64,000 nucleotides of DNA from CAWJKP01 sp963843465 (GCA_963843465.1 CAWJKP010000005.1:634711-698710); one strand, 5' to 3'; shown: positions 10,801 through 16,549, counted from the stretch's first letter. Notes: generated by a model not told the origin, from the letters alone. A program made the numbers and translations.

Positions 10801-11286
10801 GTTTACACGACCGATTCGACAGTCTTTGGGCCGCCTACTTTGATGCCCGGCGGAGTGCTGAGCAGCCATGTCACCACGCAGTTCAACAAGACCTCGGATA
10901 CGACGCTTGCTAATGTCCCTGGCCTCTCGGTTACGCTCTTGCCGGGGGTCACGTATGCCATCAAGGCTTACGTGGCTGGGCTCCTTACATCGAATCCCGG
11001 CGGTATGCAACTGGCATTGAGCGGGACCGTTACCGCATCCATGTTGCAGTACAATTTGTTCCTGGGGAGCTACGCCCAGGGCAACTTCATCGAGATCGAC
11101 CAGCACACGGCCCTGAACATTGCCATCCAGAATACCAGCAGCGATCCCACCTTCCTTCTGATCGAGGGAAGCATCACTATCTCTGCCGGCGGGACCCTGA
11201 CCGTGCAATTCGCGCAGTTTAGCAGTTCAGCCACGGCCAGTTCCGTGTTGGTGGGCTCCTACTTGATGGCAACCCCAATCAATTGA
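3895..11286 (+). CDS. Giant multidomain collagen-like tail-fibre locus (about 2460 aa if frames are joined)
   Basis: One coding region begins at ATG 3895 (MDFYMSTPGEEGPTG) and ends at TGA 11284-11286 (GSYLMATPIN). No stop is needed within it if single- or two-base frame breaks are repaired near 4040, 4070, 4530, 4870-4900, 5040, 5150, 5330, 7436, 7970, 8680, 8870 and 10725. Order of parts: collagen array (3925-5460), domain A1 (about 5480-5985), domain B1 (5990-6895), collagen array (6904-8150), A2 (8150-8660), short collagen (8665-8890), A3 (8890-9400), B2 (9410-10315), A4 (10318-10850) and a C-terminal head-like domain. Probable role: receptor-binding fibre. The alternative is several shorter genes produced by true frameshifts. 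Confidence 0.7.
3925..5460 (+). repeat. Collagen-like repeat array 2
   Basis: G-x-y triplets across several frames. From about 4390 they become higher-order units of 108 or 117 bases (12 or 13 triplets) of the form GVGVTGATGATGPVG plus GPTGPTGTAG, with or without an SDG insert. Several units carry one- or two-base differences from their siblings that break the frame. Confidence 0.85.
4617..5201 (+). CDS. Fibre locus, second collagen segment
   Basis: Reads MTGATGPTGVGVTGATGATGP and further GTAGSDGAVGVTG units in a clean frame to about 4862. It is scrambled around 4868-4900, resumes GPTGPTGTAGGMGV, and breaks again at about 5040, where GATGGTGCGGTT of the sibling unit has become GATGGGCGTT. 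The true frame then moves twice more before 5340. It is best read as a damaged part of the 3895-11286 gene, not a separate gene. Confidence 0.5.
   Translation: MTGATGPTGVGVTGATGATGPVGPTGPTGTAGSDGAVGVTGATGPTGVGVTGVTGATGPVGPTGPTGTAGGMGVTGATGPTGVDHWRRRHGAGMGPTGPTGTAGGMGVTGATGPTGVGVTGATGATGPAGATGPTGTAGSDGRWSDRGHRPNKRRRYRRGWSHRPGRTHGSHRQRGQHGVTPGPLAQQALALPA
5220..7448 (+). CDS. Fibre locus, segment with domains A1 and B1
   Basis: The first 35 codons are out of frame; real text starts at about 5340 (GPTGIAGGTGVTG). A collagen run ends in GLSGLTTYCTLVAASATT, which opens domain A1: about 165 residues containing ANQKYDLYFTGQF, GIIEVYL and WRIQIMHRTTNGNNTF, ending AVYTTDTTVWPAP. Domain B1, about 300 residues, contains LTFDGLSIHTGGM, NGWFQDYQDEFA, ILTIDCSNAPI, WDTFHLSIGGGSLYGNL and ends STNGAGVLSWS. 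Collagen units resume at 6904. The frame ends at 7436, where one G is missing from GGATGGTTGG relative to the identical unit at about 7216. No known family is recognised for A or B; both look beta-rich. Confidence 0.65.
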   Translation: MDLRVPPAPRAAWALLGRPARQASALPARPEPRARVGPSHGPTGIAGGTGVTGATGPTGAGVTGATGATGPVGPTGATGATGPGLSGLTTYCTLVAASATTASNESGYEMERQFTVSFANGVANQKYDLYFTGQFDGIIEVYLTCGYYYSDGIGEIIQRFAFGGSGTGTIWSNTSRCIEAMGGTPTELAISGITWDASNSRWRIQIMHRTTNGNNTFILVKGFAQDSTTQGAFQSMGVSAVYTTDTTVWPAPAVQSGVTGITAGEVVYTASNTTLTGSSYLTFDGLSIHTGGMDAGFSQNTPNNSATIRNFYFPRTADLQNGWFQDYQDEFAYIAAWASSVSVSPTPDGGSGVAVLFQDNASSIEYNAGDTISSIILTIDCSNAPIPVRCNQLFAIGLTYRSDNGAGGNPTNVLIENWDTVTSAWVTVYNAATAVANGYASWVSPLWASLVDTGYTIVKCRITMTMNNPLPTNFRLQRVILYHPTCPWDTFHLSIGGGSLYGNLVLAASAQITSVGQNITLAPASGKNVVLSGMTFPNTIGTSGYVLSTNGAGVLSWSAPGAGPTGPTGATGPTGATGPVGPTGPTGTTGGVGVTGAAGPTGVGVTGATGATGPVGPTGPTGTAGNDGVVGVTGATGPTGVGVAGATGATGPVGPTGPTGTTGSDGMVGVTGATGPIGVGVTGATGATGPVGPTGPTGTTGGVGVTGATGPTGIGVTGATGATGPVGPTGPTGTAGSDGMLE
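6904..8150 (+). repeat. Collagen-like repeat array 3 (108/117-bp units)
   Basis: About eleven units alternate between a 13-triplet form with TAGSDG and a 12-triplet form with TTGG. Neighbouring units are almost identical at the DNA level, unlike the arrays at 2998 and 4100. A one-base deletion at 7436 and a two-base deletion at about 7970 are obvious by comparison with sibling units. Confidence 0.85.
7445..8281 (+). CDS. Fibre locus, collagen segment after B1
   Basis: Near-identical 36- or 39-residue collagen units (12 or 13 triplets) of the type VGVTGATGATGPVGPTG continue in this frame to about 7970. There two bases are missing from GGCGCGACGGGG, and the sensible frame changes to the one open from 7797. 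The rest of this frame is noise. The unit-by-unit identity makes this array a likely site of recombination, and also of assembly error. Confidence 0.5.
   Translation: MTGATGPIGVGITGATGATGPVGPTGPTGTAGGRVLTGATGPTGVGVTGATGATGPVGPTGPTGTTGGTGVTGATGPTGIGVTGATGATGPVGPTGPTGTAGSDGVVGVTGATGPIGVGVTGATGATGPVGPTGPTGTTGGAGVTGATGPTGIGVTGAMGATGPVGPTGPTGVTGDGGHRPGGTYGSDRHCGQRWGGWRYRSHRADRRWCYGGHWCDRAHGLDRHDGSDWGHRSWTFGTDEELRPGCRVSHDGNELVRLRHGAAALHELPRLGQLSEV
7797..8810 (+). CDS. Fibre locus, segment with domain A2
   Basis: True text runs from about 7970 (GATGPVGPTGPTGTAG) to about 8680. Collagen ends in GATGPGLSGLTKNCVLVAGS, followed by domain A2 (about 8150-8660), with SYQKCDLYFSGQFQGTIEVYL and RYRIQIIHRTTNANTAF, ending AIYTTDTTVWAAP. 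It differs most from A1 in its centre (GGDSGNSADGVVIQRFGIG). A2 is followed directly by another collagen run with no B domain. The frame breaks at about 8680 within CCACAGGACCGACTG. Confidence 0.6.
   Translation: MALPAQRGRQAPLDPRVRPAPRAARALPEPPARQALALPARWERQAPLDPPARLALPATGATGPVGPTGPTGTAGSDGAVGVTGATGPIGAGVTGATGATGPTGSTGTTGVTGATGPGLSGLTKNCVLVAGSATTATNLSGYDMEQQLSMSFPGSVSYQKCDLYFSGQFQGTIEVYLTGGDSGNSADGVVIQRFGIGVTSGGSFWTNATRCVEALGDTPNEFAVSGVTWDATNSRYRIQIIHRTTNANTAFLIVRAFAEDATSQTTFNTMGLGAIYTTDTTVWAAPARDPGPTGPQDRLDRSGRQAQQGPPARQVLVSPARQARQGPPARQALASLV
8665..8890 (+). repeat. Collagen-like repeat array 4 (short)
   Basis: About 75 codons of G-x-y triplets between domains A2 and A3 (GPTGPIGPTGPTGATGPTG and similar), with frame changes at about 8680 and 8870. 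It acts as a linker shaft between two globular domains. Confidence 0.75.
8838..10913 (+). CDS. Fibre locus, segment with domains A3, B2 and A4
   Basis: From about 8875 the frame reads ATGATGPGLSGLVKNCNLF, beginning A3 (to about 9400). B2 follows (FDGLSIHTGGMNAGFSQ, NGWFQDYQDEFAFLG, WDTFHLWVGGGSLYGNL, ending GSGTLSWS at about 10315) and A4 starts immediately with GLTAYCTVFATSATT. A3-B2 repeats the A1-B1 pair at clearly lower than full identity, so the duplication is old. The frame breaks near 10725 within A4 (GNP then AYMVVRCYATAT in the next frame). This break is outside any repeat. Confidence 0.65.
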   Translation: MVRPALRAARATGATGPGLSGLVKNCNLFAASATTAADSLGYAMEQDFTVAFADGVANQKYDLYFTGEFNGVIEVYMASGYWYSDGIGEVVQRYAFGGNSAGAAVWLNTARCIEAIGNTPNELAISGITWDATNSRWRIQIVHRTSHGNYTFLIVRAFAQDSVSQAAFNTMGVSAVYTTDTTAWPAPVVQSGVMGFASGSIPYAASDTTLTSSSNLTFDGLSIHTGGMNAGFSQATPNQSAVITNFYLPRTADLANGWFQDYQDEFAFLGDWATSASASPAPASGVIENVFQDDSSCIVYNSGDTISSIVLTIDCSNAPITAKGNGNYSLGLTFRSDPGVSPNPTNVLIECWDSTVSAYVTSYNAAVILGGGYATWVSPAWAGPVNSSYQIIKCRITLTVPNPLPSALRLQRAILYHPTCRWDTFHLWVGGGSLYGNLTLASGAQLASAGQNLVLAPAGGYNVVLSGMTFPNTNGTSGNVLTTNGSGTLSWSTALSGLTAYCTVFATSATTVTNLLGYTMEKQFQVSFPNGVANQKFDLYFTVPSGGQFNGVIEVYLECGYGYSNGMGEIIQRFTLGCNDTGTIYLNTSRCVESMGNTANELAVSALTWDATNSRYRIQIVHRTSNGNPSLHGCSLLCHGHSDPGGLRHPRCDCGLHDRFDSLWAAYFDARRSAEQPCHHAVQQDLGYDAC
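10519..11286 (+). CDS. Fibre locus, C-terminal segment
   Basis: The useful frame starts at about 10725 with AYMVVRCYATATATQAAF, completing A4 (AVYTTDSTVFGPP). It continues into a C-terminal domain of about 140 residues: VLSSHVTTQFNKTSDTTL, LLPGVTYAIKAYVAG, QLALSGTVTASMLQYN, FLLIEGSITISAGG, LTVQFAQFSSSATASS, ending GSYLMATPIN. That pattern of short beta strands resembles small C-terminal head domains of phage fibres that trimerise the shaft and touch the receptor; this is inference. The glycosyltransferase start lies 27 bases after the stop. Confidence 0.65.
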   Translation: MATPMAWERSSSALPLAVMTPAPFISIRAGASSRWATRQMNWPSVPSPGTPPTAVIAFRSCIVPATATRAYMVVRCYATATATQAAFATLAVTAVYTTDSTVFGPPTLMPGGVLSSHVTTQFNKTSDTTLANVPGLSVTLLPGVTYAIKAYVAGLLTSNPGGMQLALSGTVTASMLQYNLFLGSYAQGNFIEIDQHTALNIAIQNTSSDPTFLLIEGSITISAGGTLTVQFAQFSSSATASSVLVGSYLMATPIN

Positions 11287-11312
11287 CCACTCTCCTAATC
11301 ACGAGGACGAGT

Positions 11313-12479
11313 ATGCGATTCCACGTTGTCGCGCTGCCCCATACGCAGACCGCCATGAGCCATTCCGCCTGTGCCTTTACGATGAAGGCGCTGCACCTCT
11401 CGCAGATGATGGCCAGCCTCGGCCACGATGTCTTCCACTATGGCGTGGAGGGCAGTCAGGTGAAGGACTGTTGCGTGGAAGACGTGTCGGTCCTCTCCGG
11501 CAAGGAGCAGGAAGGGTTCTTCGGGCCCTACAACCCCGACGCCCTGTACGAGGTGGATTGGAGCGGCCGGGCACCTTACTGGTCGCTTTTCCACAATCGT
11601 GCCATCGCCGAGATCAACAAGCGGAAGCAGCAGGGGGACTTCCTCTGCATCATCACCGGCTCGCTGAGCCTGCCGCTGGTGGAGGCCGTGGAAAGCCACA
11701 TGATGGTCGTGGAGTACGGTGCGGGCTACAACGGCCTGTTGCCGCGAAAGCAGGGACGCTACCGGGTCTATGAGTCCTACGCCCACATGCACAAGATTTG
11801 GGGTGCCGAAGGCGGCTTCGACCCGGATGGGCATTTCTACGACGCCGTGGTCCCCAACTACCTGAATCCCGACGACTACCCGCTGCAAACCGTGAAGGGT
11901 GACTACTACCTCTATCTCGGCCGGCTGGTGAAGCGGAAGGGAATCCACATCGCCGTCGAGACGTGTAAACGCCTCGGAGCCAAGCTGAAGATGGCCGGGC
12001 AGGGCTGCGCCAAGGTGGAAGGCAATCGCATCTACTGTGCGGACGGCGAGGTCTACGAGGGCGACAACCTGGAGTACGTGGGCTTCGCCACCGGCGAGAA
12101 GCGGGCGAGGCTGTACCAGAACGCCATCGCCACCTTCGTGCCCACGACCTACATCGAGCCTTTTGGCGCGGTGGCCATCGAATCGCAGATGGCCGGCACG
12201 CCGGCGATCACCACCGACTGGGGAGCCTTTCCCGAGACGGTGGAACACGGCCGCACGGGATACCGCTGCCGCACGCTCGACCAGTTCGTCTGGGCGGCCG
12301 AGCACGCCTACGAACTCGACCCCGAGTACATCCACGAGCGGGCCGTGGCCAACTACTCGATGGACCGCCTGCGGCACACCTACCAGGAATACTTCGAGAT
12401 GCTCACCGACCTGTGGGGCGACGGCTGGTACGCCACCCACGACAACCGAAAAGACCTTGACTGGTTACGGAGGCGGTAA
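11313..12479 (+). CDS. Glycosyltransferase, GT-B fold (GT4-like)
   Basis: ATG 11313 is chosen because GAGGACG lies just upstream; a TTG at 11283 is possible but less likely. The 388-residue protein begins MRFHVVALPHTQT, carries YYLYLGRLVKRKGIHIAVE (start of the C-terminal Rossmann domain, about residues 190-210), and has the donor-binding E-x7-E pattern in EPFGAVAIESQMAG followed by TDWGAFPETVEHGRTGY. Such enzymes transfer a sugar from a nucleotide donor. It follows the threonine-rich collagen fibre by 27 bases, so glycosylation of the fibre is a reasonable guess; modification of host glycans or phage DNA is the alternative. Its stop overlaps the next start (TAATG). Confidence 0.85.
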   Translation: MRFHVVALPHTQTAMSHSACAFTMKALHLSQMMASLGHDVFHYGVEGSQVKDCCVEDVSVLSGKEQEGFFGPYNPDALYEVDWSGRAPYWSLFHNRAIAEINKRKQQGDFLCIITGSLSLPLVEAVESHMMVVEYGAGYNGLLPRKQGRYRVYESYAHMHKIWGAEGGFDPDGHFYDAVVPNYLNPDDYPLQTVKGDYYLYLGRLVKRKGIHIAVETCKRLGAKLKMAGQGCAKVEGNRIYCADGEVYEGDNLEYVGFATGEKRARLYQNAIATFVPTTYIEPFGAVAIESQMAGTPAITTDWGAFPETVEHGRTGYRCRTLDQFVWAAEHAYELDPEYIHERAVANYSMDRLRHTYQEYFEMLTDLWGDGWYATHDNRKDLDWLRRR

Positions 12480-13048
12480 TGGCCTTGGACTTCACCTACT
12501 ACGGCTCGCTCGATGAGGCGGAGTCCTATTTCGCCATGCGGCTCCATGAGTACGCCTGGAGGGAAGCTGACCCGGCCGACAAGCCGAAGGCCCTTTATCA
12601 GGCCACCCAGATCATCGACAACCTGAACTTCAAGGGCGACCGGCACACCGTCTGGCTCTTGAAGCAGTCGCTAATACCGCTGTGGGCCACCCCAGGCGAC
12701 ACCTTCGAGTCAACGATCCTTTGCGAGCAGCGAAAGGCGCAGATTCGGGCCGCTGAAGAGCAACAGCCGCTGGAGTTTCCGCGTGGCTCCGACACCGACG
12801 TGCCGGCCGCGATCCTCCGGGCCTGCTACGAGATTGCCTACAGCCTGCTGGACGGCAAAGACCCGGAGATGGAATTGGAGAATCTTGAGGTCACGGCCCA
12901 CGGCTACGGTGAGGTGCGGACGCACTACGAGCGTGGCCAGGTGCCGATTCAGCATTTGATAAACATGGTGCCCAACGCCGTTGCGTGGAACCTGCTGCGA
13001 CCGTTCCTGCGGGATGGTGATGCCCTTCGCTTGAGTCGGATGGGATAG
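12479..13048 (+). CDS. DnaT-like neck protein / head-tail adaptor candidate
   Basis: This 189-residue protein begins MALDFTYYGSLDEAESYFAM, with AWREADPADKPKALYQAT and IIDNLNFKG. This pattern (EAxxYFxxR, AL.xAT..ID) matches the phage family labelled 'putative DnaT-like ssDNA-binding protein', which usually sits among head-completion genes and is probably an adaptor below the portal and not a DnaT. The C-terminal half is extra relative to the usual core of about 150 residues. It overlaps the glycosyltransferase stop and is followed immediately by a GIY-YIG gene. Role inferred from pattern and place. Confidence 0.6.
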   Translation: MALDFTYYGSLDEAESYFAMRLHEYAWREADPADKPKALYQATQIIDNLNFKGDRHTVWLLKQSLIPLWATPGDTFESTILCEQRKAQIRAAEEQQPLEFPRGSDTDVPAAILRACYEIAYSLLDGKDPEMELENLEVTAHGYGEVRTHYERGQVPIQHLINMVPNAVAWNLLRPFLRDGDALRLSRMG

Positions 13049-13723
13049 ATGCGATACCTTTATGCGATCACGAATCTCGTCAACGGCAAGAAGTATGTTG
13101 GGATTGCTGCCGATCCGCAACGTCGCTGGTGGAAGCATCGGAACGGCCCGCAAGCTGGCGGCTCGGTACTCGTCAAGCGTGCTATCGACAAGTACGGGCT
13201 CGACAATTTCCGTTTCGAGATCCTTGGTCAAGGTGACACCAAGACGATCGCGTGGTGTGAAGAGCAGGCCATCCTGATCTTTCAGTCGATGGTGCCGAAC
13301 GGCTACAACCTCTCCACGGGTGGCGAGATCGGTTTCTGTGGGGCAAGAGTGTCGCCCGAGACCGCGGCCAAACGAGCAGCATCTAATCGAGGCAAGAAGC
13401 GATCGTCTGAGTGTTGTCAACGGATTTCACTCGCAGCCCGAAAGCGGCCACCAAGGTCATTGGAGAGCCGCCGGAAGCAATCGCAGAGTAATCTTGGACA
13501 CCCTGGCTATGAAAAACAGAAGGCCGCGGTTCGTGCCGCCAGGAGTAAACCTGTGCTGGTCAACGGCGTCGCGTTCGCATCTATTGGTGAGGCGGCGGCA
13601 CGCACAGGAATGACTTACCCCACGTTGACGCATCGCTTCATGCGTTACAAGGCACAGGGCTCCTTTCCACCTGGTTGGGCCTACCTTCCAAAGGACAGGA
13701 GTCATTGTCTTGAGAGGCAATGA
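13049..13723 (+). CDS. GIY-YIG homing endonuclease, free-standing
   Basis: The catalytic module occupies residues 1-90: YLYAITNLVNGKKYVGIA contains the GIY and YIG equivalents, R25-R27 follow, and the glutamate falls in WCEEQAILIF; NGYNLSTGGE closes it. Downstream are NUMOD3-like SPETAAKRAAS and KKRSSECCQRIS segments and a C-terminal DNA-reading unit, VLVNGVAFASIGEAAARTG with GSFPPGWAYL. Such genes nick intronless or endonuclease-less alleles and spread by repair. ATG 13049 directly abuts the previous stop (13046-13048), as expected for insertion after a coding sequence. Related genes lie at 17893, 20535 and 38749. Confidence 0.9.
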   Translation: MRYLYAITNLVNGKKYVGIAADPQRRWWKHRNGPQAGGSVLVKRAIDKYGLDNFRFEILGQGDTKTIAWCEEQAILIFQSMVPNGYNLSTGGEIGFCGARVSPETAAKRAASNRGKKRSSECCQRISLAARKRPPRSLESRRKQSQSNLGHPGYEKQKAAVRAARSKPVLVNGVAFASIGEAAARTGMTYPTLTHRFMRYKAQGSFPPGWAYLPKDRSHCLERQ

Positions 13724-13810
13724 AACTGATTCTGCTGCTGAACGTGATACTTCAAGCCAGATTTGACTATCACACAACCAGAGGTTCTTTTCCGTCTGGT
13801 TAGGCCACGT
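13724..13810 (+). pseudogene. Remnant of a second GIY-YIG C-terminal DNA-binding unit
   Basis: Just after the endonuclease stop the frame from 13747 reads VILQARFDYHTTRGSFPSG and then TAG. This aligns with THRFMRYKAQGSFPPGWA at the end of the intact protein, with RF, Y and GSFP.G conserved. Upstream, SAAERDTSSQ resembles EAAARTGMTY of the same unit. It is a decayed or frame-broken second copy of the C-terminal repeat. Confidence 0.5.
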
Positions 13811-13826
13811 TGTTCTGAAGAATTAA

Positions 13827-13842
13827 GACCGCGAGCGCGGTC
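13827..13842 (+). terminator. Short GC hairpin, possible terminator
   Basis: A perfect stem GACCGC/GCGGTC surrounds GAGC. It is followed by CCTCTATTGCC, which is not T-rich, so termination is uncertain. It lies in the 250-base gap between the GIY-YIG gene and the scaffold gene. Confidence 0.35.
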
Positions 13843-13972
13843 CCTCTATTGCCGAGTTCTTCGGCGCACTACCGATGGTTTGCATCGGGTCCGATGACGC
13901 TGATTCCTTGGCCACCCACAGCCAGCGAGTTGCTTGCGTCATGTCACGTGGGGTGAGAAAGGCTTTTACGCC

Positions 13973-14845
13973 ATGAAGAATTATGCCCGTCTCGTTTGCT
14001 TCGACGCCGCCGAGGACGCTGCCGCCGCTCAAGCCCAGGCCCAGGCTCAAGCCCAGGAGCAGGCCAAGGCCCAGGCCGCTGCCGCCGCTGCCGCCGCCGC
14101 CGGACTGAACCTCCAGGAGCCGCCCAAGTTCACCCAGGACGACCTGAACCGGCTTTTGGCCGAGGACCGCAGGAAGCACCAGGCCCAGATCACCAAGATC
14201 CAGCAGACCTTGGAGGAGACGCTGACCAGCAAGAATCTGACGACGCAAGAGCGCGAGCAGCTTGCCCAGCGGCTGGAAGACATGCAGAAGGAGACGAGGA
14301 CCCGCGAGCAACAGCAGGCCCACGAACGGAAGCAACTCGAAGAGCAATTCAACACCAAGGTGGAGGAGGAGAAGAAAGGCCGCGTGCTCTGGGAGAACCG
14401 CTACCGGGAGAGCATGGTCGAGCGGGCGCTGCAAGACGCCGCCGTGACCGGCGAATCCTGGCAGCCGGAGCAGGTCGTGACCATGCTCCGCGGCATGACC
14501 CGTATCTCGGAGGAACTCGACGAGAAGACGAAGAAGGGCACCGGCAAGTTCAAGGTCGTGGTCGATTTCCCCGACACGGACCCCAATACCGGCGAGCCCA
14601 GCGTGACCCTCCACACGCCCGAGTCGGCCGTGAAGCGGATGAAGGAACTGCCCGCCCGCTACGGCAATCTGTTCAAGTCCGGTGTCGTCTCCGGCATCGG
14701 TGCGAGTTCGGCAACCGGCGGCATTGCGCCGGGTTCAAGCGGCAAGCTGGACGTGAGGAAGCTTACGCCTCAGCAGTACCAGGACATTCGAGCAAAGAAC
14801 CCTGAGTTGCTCGGACTCCGCCGCGACAAGCGCCGCAGCGTCTAA
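13973..14845 (+). CDS. Capsid scaffolding protein
   Basis: ATG 13973 is preferred over an upstream start because it gives MKNYARLVCFDAAEDA, whose ARxVCFD motif is shared with the capsid protein N-terminus. The 290-residue product has an Ala/Gln-rich linker (residues 18-45), a long charged coiled coil (50-150: QQTLEETLTSKNLTTQEREQ and following) and a basic C-terminus, LGLRRDKRRSV. Length, coiled coil and position directly before the major capsid gene fit a scaffold that drives procapsid assembly and leaves or is degraded. No protease is visible nearby. Function is inferred mainly from architecture and gene order. Confidence 0.75.
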   Translation: MKNYARLVCFDAAEDAAAAQAQAQAQAQEQAKAQAAAAAAAAAGLNLQEPPKFTQDDLNRLLAEDRRKHQAQITKIQQTLEETLTSKNLTTQEREQLAQRLEDMQKETRTREQQQAHERKQLEEQFNTKVEEEKKGRVLWENRYRESMVERALQDAAVTGESWQPEQVVTMLRGMTRISEELDEKTKKGTGKFKVVVDFPDTDPNTGEPSVTLHTPESAVKRMKELPARYGNLFKSGVVSGIGASSATGGIAPGSSGKLDVRKLTPQQYQDIRAKNPELLGLRRDKRRSV

Positions 14846-14882
14846 GCGGCTGGACAGGGGTTGTTCAACAATCCGAGCGATC

Positions 14883-14910
14883 GCCGTTTCTACACGGCTC
14901 TTTTATTTCG
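14883..14910 (+). terminator. Possible terminator between scaffold and capsid genes
   Basis: A stem GCCGT/ACGGC (14883-14898) is followed by TCTTTTATTT. It could attenuate transcription between the scaffold and capsid genes. Confidence 0.45.
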
Positions 14911-14988
14911 GGAGATGGCCTGTGTGTTGGACCGTCGATGTAGGCGGCCCTCGGCGTTTCTCGATGTGACAACCTTTGGAGTTCTACC

Positions 14989-16443
14989 ATGAATCTGTTG
15001 TACGCCGCCCGCGCTCGTTTCGTCTGCTTCGACAACGACAACAGCGCTTTCATCCCCGAGCTGTGGGCGAACGAGGGCCTGGCCATCCTCCAGGAGAACA
15101 TGGTCATCGCCAACCTGGTCCACCGCGACTTCGAGAACGAGATCCGCCAGTTCGGCGACGTGGTCAACACCCGCCGGCCCGGCAACTTCGCCATCAGCCG
15201 CAAGTCGGACGGCGTGCCCCTGGTGCCGCAGGACGCCTCGGCGACCAAGGTCCCGGTGCCGTTGAACCAGTGGTTCTACGCCAACTTCACCATCAAGGAC
15301 GGCGAGGCCAGCCAGTCCTTCCAGGACCTGGTGGACATCTACCTCCGGCCGGGCATGATTACCATCGCCCGCTCGGTGGACCGCGCCGTCCTCGGCCAGG
15401 TCCACGGCTTCCTCGGCGGCCCGACGCAGCGCGTCGGCCGGCTGGCGAACCTCAACGCCGCCAACAGCAAGGACTACGTGCTGGAGGCCCGCGAGCAGTT
15501 GAACGTCAACAAGGCCCCGCTGGAGGGCCGCAACCTGGTCCTGGCCCCGGTCAGCGAGACCGCGCTGCTGAAGAACGAGCTGTTCATCGCCGCCCAGCAA
15601 CGGGGCGACTTCGGCACGTCCTTGGAGAGCGCGACCCTGGGAAGGATTCTCGGGTTCGATACCTACATGGATCAGAACGTCAATAGCGCGTCGGCGAGCA
15701 AGTCCGACGTGGCCACCGGCACGGTCACCAACGCCCTGGCCGCCGCCGTCTTCGGCACGGCCCCTGCCGGACCCAGCCAGACCGTGACCCTGGCCATCGC
15801 CGCCGACGTGGGCTGCTTCGCCGTCGTGGCCGGCAACGATCAGCCGACCGTCATCACCGCGGCCACCGTCACGGGCGGACCGTATCCGACCAGCGGCACC
15901 ACCACGGCGATCACCCTGAACGAGGCCAACAAGTACGCCACGTCCGCCGGGGCGGTCTTGACGGTCTACGAGTCCTGCAAGGTGGCCGCCGGCAGCAACT
16001 ACCTCGCCGGCTGGTCCCAGGGTATTCCCGTCACCGGCTGGACCAACGCGCCGTCCATCGGCCAGTTGGTGGCCTTCGGCACCGGCAGCGGCCGGGCGAC
16101 CTACACGGTGATCGAGTCCACCTACAGCGGCAGCAACACCCAGACGATCCTCCTGGATCGGCCGCTGGACACCACGGTGAACGCCGGCGACCTCTGCTTC
16201 CCCGGGCCGGCCGGAGCCATGAACCTGGCCTTCCACCGGAACGCCATCGCCCTGGTCACCCGTCCCCTGGCCATCCCCAACAACGCGATGGGCGTGTTGG
16301 CGCACGTCGGTGTCTACAACGACATCGCCATGCGGGTCTCGATGCAGTACAGCGTGGTCAACGGCGGAACGATCGTCAACCTCGACATCCTCGCCGGGGT
16401 CGCCATTCTCGACACCAACCTGGCAGTCGTGCTGCAAGGCTAA
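14989..16443 (+). CDS. Major capsid protein, P22 coat-like
   Basis: The 484-residue protein starts MNLLYAARARFVCFDNDNSAF after TTTGGAG. The N-terminal part (PELWANEGLAILQENMVIAN, HRDFENEIRQFGDVVNTRRPG) and LGGPTQRVGRLANLNAANSK match the P22 coat-protein family, an HK97-fold shell protein. A large insertion, about residues 230-400 (threonine/alanine-rich, ATVTGGPYPTSGTTTAITLN), precedes AGAMNLAFHRNAIALVTRP, typical of the family's C-terminal fold return. The insertion may be a surface domain. A strong terminator follows, consistent with high and separate expression. Confidence 0.85.
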   Translation: MNLLYAARARFVCFDNDNSAFIPELWANEGLAILQENMVIANLVHRDFENEIRQFGDVVNTRRPGNFAISRKSDGVPLVPQDASATKVPVPLNQWFYANFTIKDGEASQSFQDLVDIYLRPGMITIARSVDRAVLGQVHGFLGGPTQRVGRLANLNAANSKDYVLEAREQLNVNKAPLEGRNLVLAPVSETALLKNELFIAAQQRGDFGTSLESATLGRILGFDTYMDQNVNSASASKSDVATGTVTNALAAAVFGTAPAGPSQTVTLAIAADVGCFAVVAGNDQPTVITAATVTGGPYPTSGTTTAITLNEANKYATSAGAVLTVYESCKVAAGSNYLAGWSQGIPVTGWTNAPSIGQLVAFGTGSGRATYTVIESTYSGSNTQTILLDRPLDTTVNAGDLCFPGPAGAMNLAFHRNAIALVTRPLAIPNNAMGVLAHVGVYNDIAMRVSMQYSVVNGGTIVNLDILAGVAILDTNLAVVLQG

Positions 16444-16490
16444 ACGGGTCCTTTGACCTGCCGCGGTGTGTCTCGCAACGAAGAGGCTTG

Positions 16491-16529
16491 CCCCGCCCGG
16501 AGGGTATCCGGGCGGGGCGGCCTTTCTTT
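16491..16529 (+). terminator. Strong rho-independent terminator after the capsid gene
   Basis: An 11-base GC-rich stem (CCCCGCCCGGA with TCCGGGCGGGG) and a five-base loop are followed by CGGCCTTTCTTTC. This would cap the major capsid transcript. Confidence 0.8.
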
Positions 16530-16549
16530 CGACGAAGGGAGGCAAGGCG

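Noticed and set aside
13724..13972. Group I intron around the GIY-YIG gene at 13049
   Set aside because: No P7/S-type element (for example AGATATAGTC) or paired core was found; the upstream gene ends in a proper stop right before the endonuclease start.
14890..16545. 551-codon minus-strand frame opposite the capsid gene
   Set aside because: Shadow of the P22-like capsid coding region; composition is GC-driven.
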